This document shows, piece after piece, positions 62,708-64,000 of a DNA stretch of 64,000 bases. Origin of the DNA: Thalassospira sp. MCCC 1A01148 (lineage in GTDB: Bacteria; Pseudomonadota; Alphaproteobacteria; Rhodospirillales; Thalassospiraceae); NCBI RefSeq assembly GCF_001613795.1, contig NZ_LPVZ01000001.1, positions 85,911 through 149,910 of the forward strand, in the 5' to 3' direction. Positions within the stretch are counted from its first letter, which is position 1, and every line of letters begins with the position of its first letter. The translations under genes and the position numbers were made by a program. Under the pieces are notes generated by a model. The model did not search any database. It worked only from the letters and a program-made list of their open reading frames with translations, and was not told the origin of the DNA.

Positions 62708-62796
62708 TGAACTGTTTCCTGCGTGTTATTTAGCAATCAGAACCGTGGATCGTGGTGGCGCTCCGGTTCTGATGCCGTGTTGCCCCTTTATGGGGT

Positions 62797-63549
62797 CTAT
62801 CTGTGGGCGGCGAACGGTCGCCTTGGGATTGCCATCAGCAATTTGGCCGGATCATCGGTAATGACAGATGTAGCTCCCCAGGAAAACAGCTCCTTGGCGC
62901 GTTCGACATCATTAATGGTATAACAAACCAACGGCACACCGGCATCGACAATCTCGGCAGCAACAACCGGTGTCAGCGCCTTGTGATCGATATGGATGGC
63001 AGAAGCGCCAAGACGCTCATATTCCGCCTTCCAGTTTTCCGGCAGGGTTTCAAGCAGCCAGCCACATGGCAGGTCGGGCATATGTTGGCGCATATGGGCA
63101 ACAGCGGTGTCATCAAAGCTTGAAATCAGAATCGGCGGGACGGTCTTTGATCTGCCAAGTTCCTTGATGACTTCTTCACAGAGCCGCACCGGATCACAGC
63201 CCGACGGTTTGATTTCAAGGTTGGCGCCCATTTCCATGAAGTAAAGGGTCTCAAGCGTATCGGACAGGGTCGGGATACGTTCACCTTTATATATGTCTGA
63301 AAACCAGCCGCCAGCATCGAGGCCGCGCAGGGTCTCAAAATCACTTTGGTGAATCGGGCCGGTTCCGTTGGTTGTGCGCTCAAGTGTGTCGTCATGAATT
63401 AGAACGCATTTGTTATCCGCGCTTAGCGTGACATCACATTCAATCCATTTGGCGCCGCGGGCGCCGGCAACCCGAAAGGCGGCAATGGTGTTTTCCGGGG
63501 CTTCAATCGAAGCGCCGCGATGGGCGACAATGTGCGGGATCTCGATCAC
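62797..63549 (-). CDS. Glycerophosphodiester phosphodiesterase
   Basis: A GDPD TIM-barrel enzyme; the start is uncertain, with GTG at 63549 (250 residues, AAGG about ten bases upstream) or 63585. AHRGASIEAPENT near the N-terminus carries the catalytic His, then KWIECDVTLS and IHDDTLERTTNG the metal ligands; NLEIKPSG follows. It hydrolyses glycerophosphodiesters from lipids to glycerol-3-phosphate. No signal peptide is clear, so cytosolic. Confidence 0.92.
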   Translation of the reverse strand: MIEIPHIVAHRGASIEAPENTIAAFRVAGARGAKWIECDVTLSADNKCVLIHDDTLERTTNGTGPIHQSDFETLRGLDAGGWFSDIYKGERIPTLSDTLETLYFMEMGANLEIKPSGCDPVRLCEEVIKELGRSKTVPPILISSFDDTAVAHMRQHMPDLPCGWLLETLPENWKAEYERLGASAIHIDHKALTPVVAAEIVDAGVPLVCYTINDVERAKELFSWGATSVITDDPAKLLMAIPRRPFAAHR

Positions 63550-63838
63550 GGATGTTGGCCTTATGATATGGGTGGGCAGCAACACGGAAAACGGCTGATG
63601 GATGGATCCATCGGTTGTGTTGGCGTTGCAAGATCATCAATGGGATTCTCTTACGCGACTTGGATTGTGTGAAAAAGCGAAAATCTTGTTGCGATTTGAA
63701 CGTTTCCCTTTTCGTTTTTGCTGCGAAGTCATTGGACTCCATATTGTAATCACTGACTCATAGCCCGTTTTCCCCATGGTTTTCCGTGTTATGCGCCGAT
63801 GTGGGTCGAGCTATGCACATATCCGGTTTCTACGTGAA

Positions 63839-63879
63839 ACCCCCGAAAGCCAAGGGTTTGTGCGGACCGTTTCGGGGGT
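63839..63879. repeat. 10-bp hairpin upstream of the rrn-type promoter
   Basis: ACCCCCGAAA and TTTCGGGGGT (63839-63848 and 63870-63879) with a 21-base loop and no T tract on the following strand. It sits in the 415-base gene-free spacer 63586-64000, which otherwise holds A-tracts and a strong promoter. Confidence 0.6.
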
Positions 63880-63925
63880 GAAAAAAACAATCGCCGAAAA
63901 ACTCCAAAAATCTCGAAAAAAGGTG

Positions 63926-63954
63926 TTTACAGGTTCGGATTGGGGCCCTATAAC
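63926..63954 (+). promoter_or_regulatory. Strong rRNA-type promoter at the window edge
   Basis: TTTACA (63926-63931) and TATAAC (63949-63954), 17 bases apart, preceded by A-tracts at about 63896-63921 spaced near ten bases apart (UP-element-like). The following leader CCGCCTCCACCGACGG is typical of alphaproteobacterial rRNA operon leaders. No gene follows inside the window; a 16S rRNA gene may begin just beyond it. Confidence 0.65.
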
Positions 63955-64000
63955 CCGCCTCCACCGACGGGGTGCGGCGCCAACGAGACGGCGACGCGGA

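Noticed and set aside
63825..63841. A second parS-like sequence (GGTTTC, TACGT, GAAACC)
   Set aside because: The centre is one base too long and asymmetric compared with the parS 16-mer, so ParB recognition is unlikely.
1..64000. CRISPR array, insertion sequence or prophage
   Set aside because: I saw no regularly spaced direct repeats, transposase, integrase or phage structural genes anywhere in the window.

Overview
The window looks like an origin-side piece of an alphaproteobacterial chromosome, most like Thalassospira or a close Rhodospirillales relative. This is an inference from gene families and signals; no search was run. The supporting signs are moderate GC, TTG/GTG starts with good ribosome binding sites, a fused trpE(G) with a tryptophan leader, a SAM-II riboswitch before metZ, TRAP transport, and compact 4.5S RNA next to dnaX. 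No phage, insertion sequence, CRISPR array or obvious pseudogene is visible.

Layout. 1-6.3 kb: a quinate/shikimate catabolic cluster on the + strand (TRAP transporter dctPQM, AroE-like dehydrogenase, GntR regulator, QuiC dehydroshikimate dehydratase, AroQ dehydroquinase) predicted to funnel substrate to protocatechuate. 6.4-9.7 kb: recR, ybaB, dnaX and the SRP RNA on the - strand. 9.7-15.9 kb: a secreted orphan protein, nudC, a periplasmic binding-like protein, DUF1636, and two glutathione S-transferases, each divergent from its own regulator (LysR, TetR) with clear operator-like repeats. 15.9-19 kb: dapE, dapD and a HAD nucleotidase, with a parS-like palindrome between dapE and dapD. 19-25.5 kb: an EAL protein, another binding protein, pckA, a HugZ-like protein, DUF1289 and csbD. 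25.6-32.4 kb: an SpoU methyltransferase, AraC/SDR divergent pair, the fused anthranilate synthase with its attenuator, a K+ channel and trpF. 32.6-39.2 kb: ubiE, ubiB, a GNAT, a TPR/glycosyltransferase-like protein, xanthine phosphoribosyltransferase, a sorbosone-dehydrogenase-like protein and tRNA-Gly(CCC). 39.2-48 kb: a CadI/ArsI-like enzyme with a Cys-tailed SigZ-like sigma factor, a degenerate thermonuclease, two TrkH paralogues, asd and a diguanylate cyclase. 48-55.4 kb: a TetR-YciI-tag operon, an orphan histidine kinase, a flavin disulfide reductase/TVP38 pair and metZ under SAM-II. 55.5-64 kb: apaG, folE, cytochrome c', fructosamine kinase, LMW phosphatase, an AraC regulator with an orphan protein, MATE, a glycerophosphodiesterase and, at the right edge, a strong rRNA-type promoter.

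The most informative non-coding signals are the predicted leaderless trp leader peptide (three tandem Trp codons) with its attenuator, the SAM-II aptamer followed by an intrinsic terminator, the parS-like site and the operator palindromes. I do not see a plainly new multi-gene system. The best candidates for something undescribed are the CadI/ArsI-SigZ pair, the TetR-YciI-tag operon and the unexplained hairpin-rich spacer at 49.7-49.9 kb.
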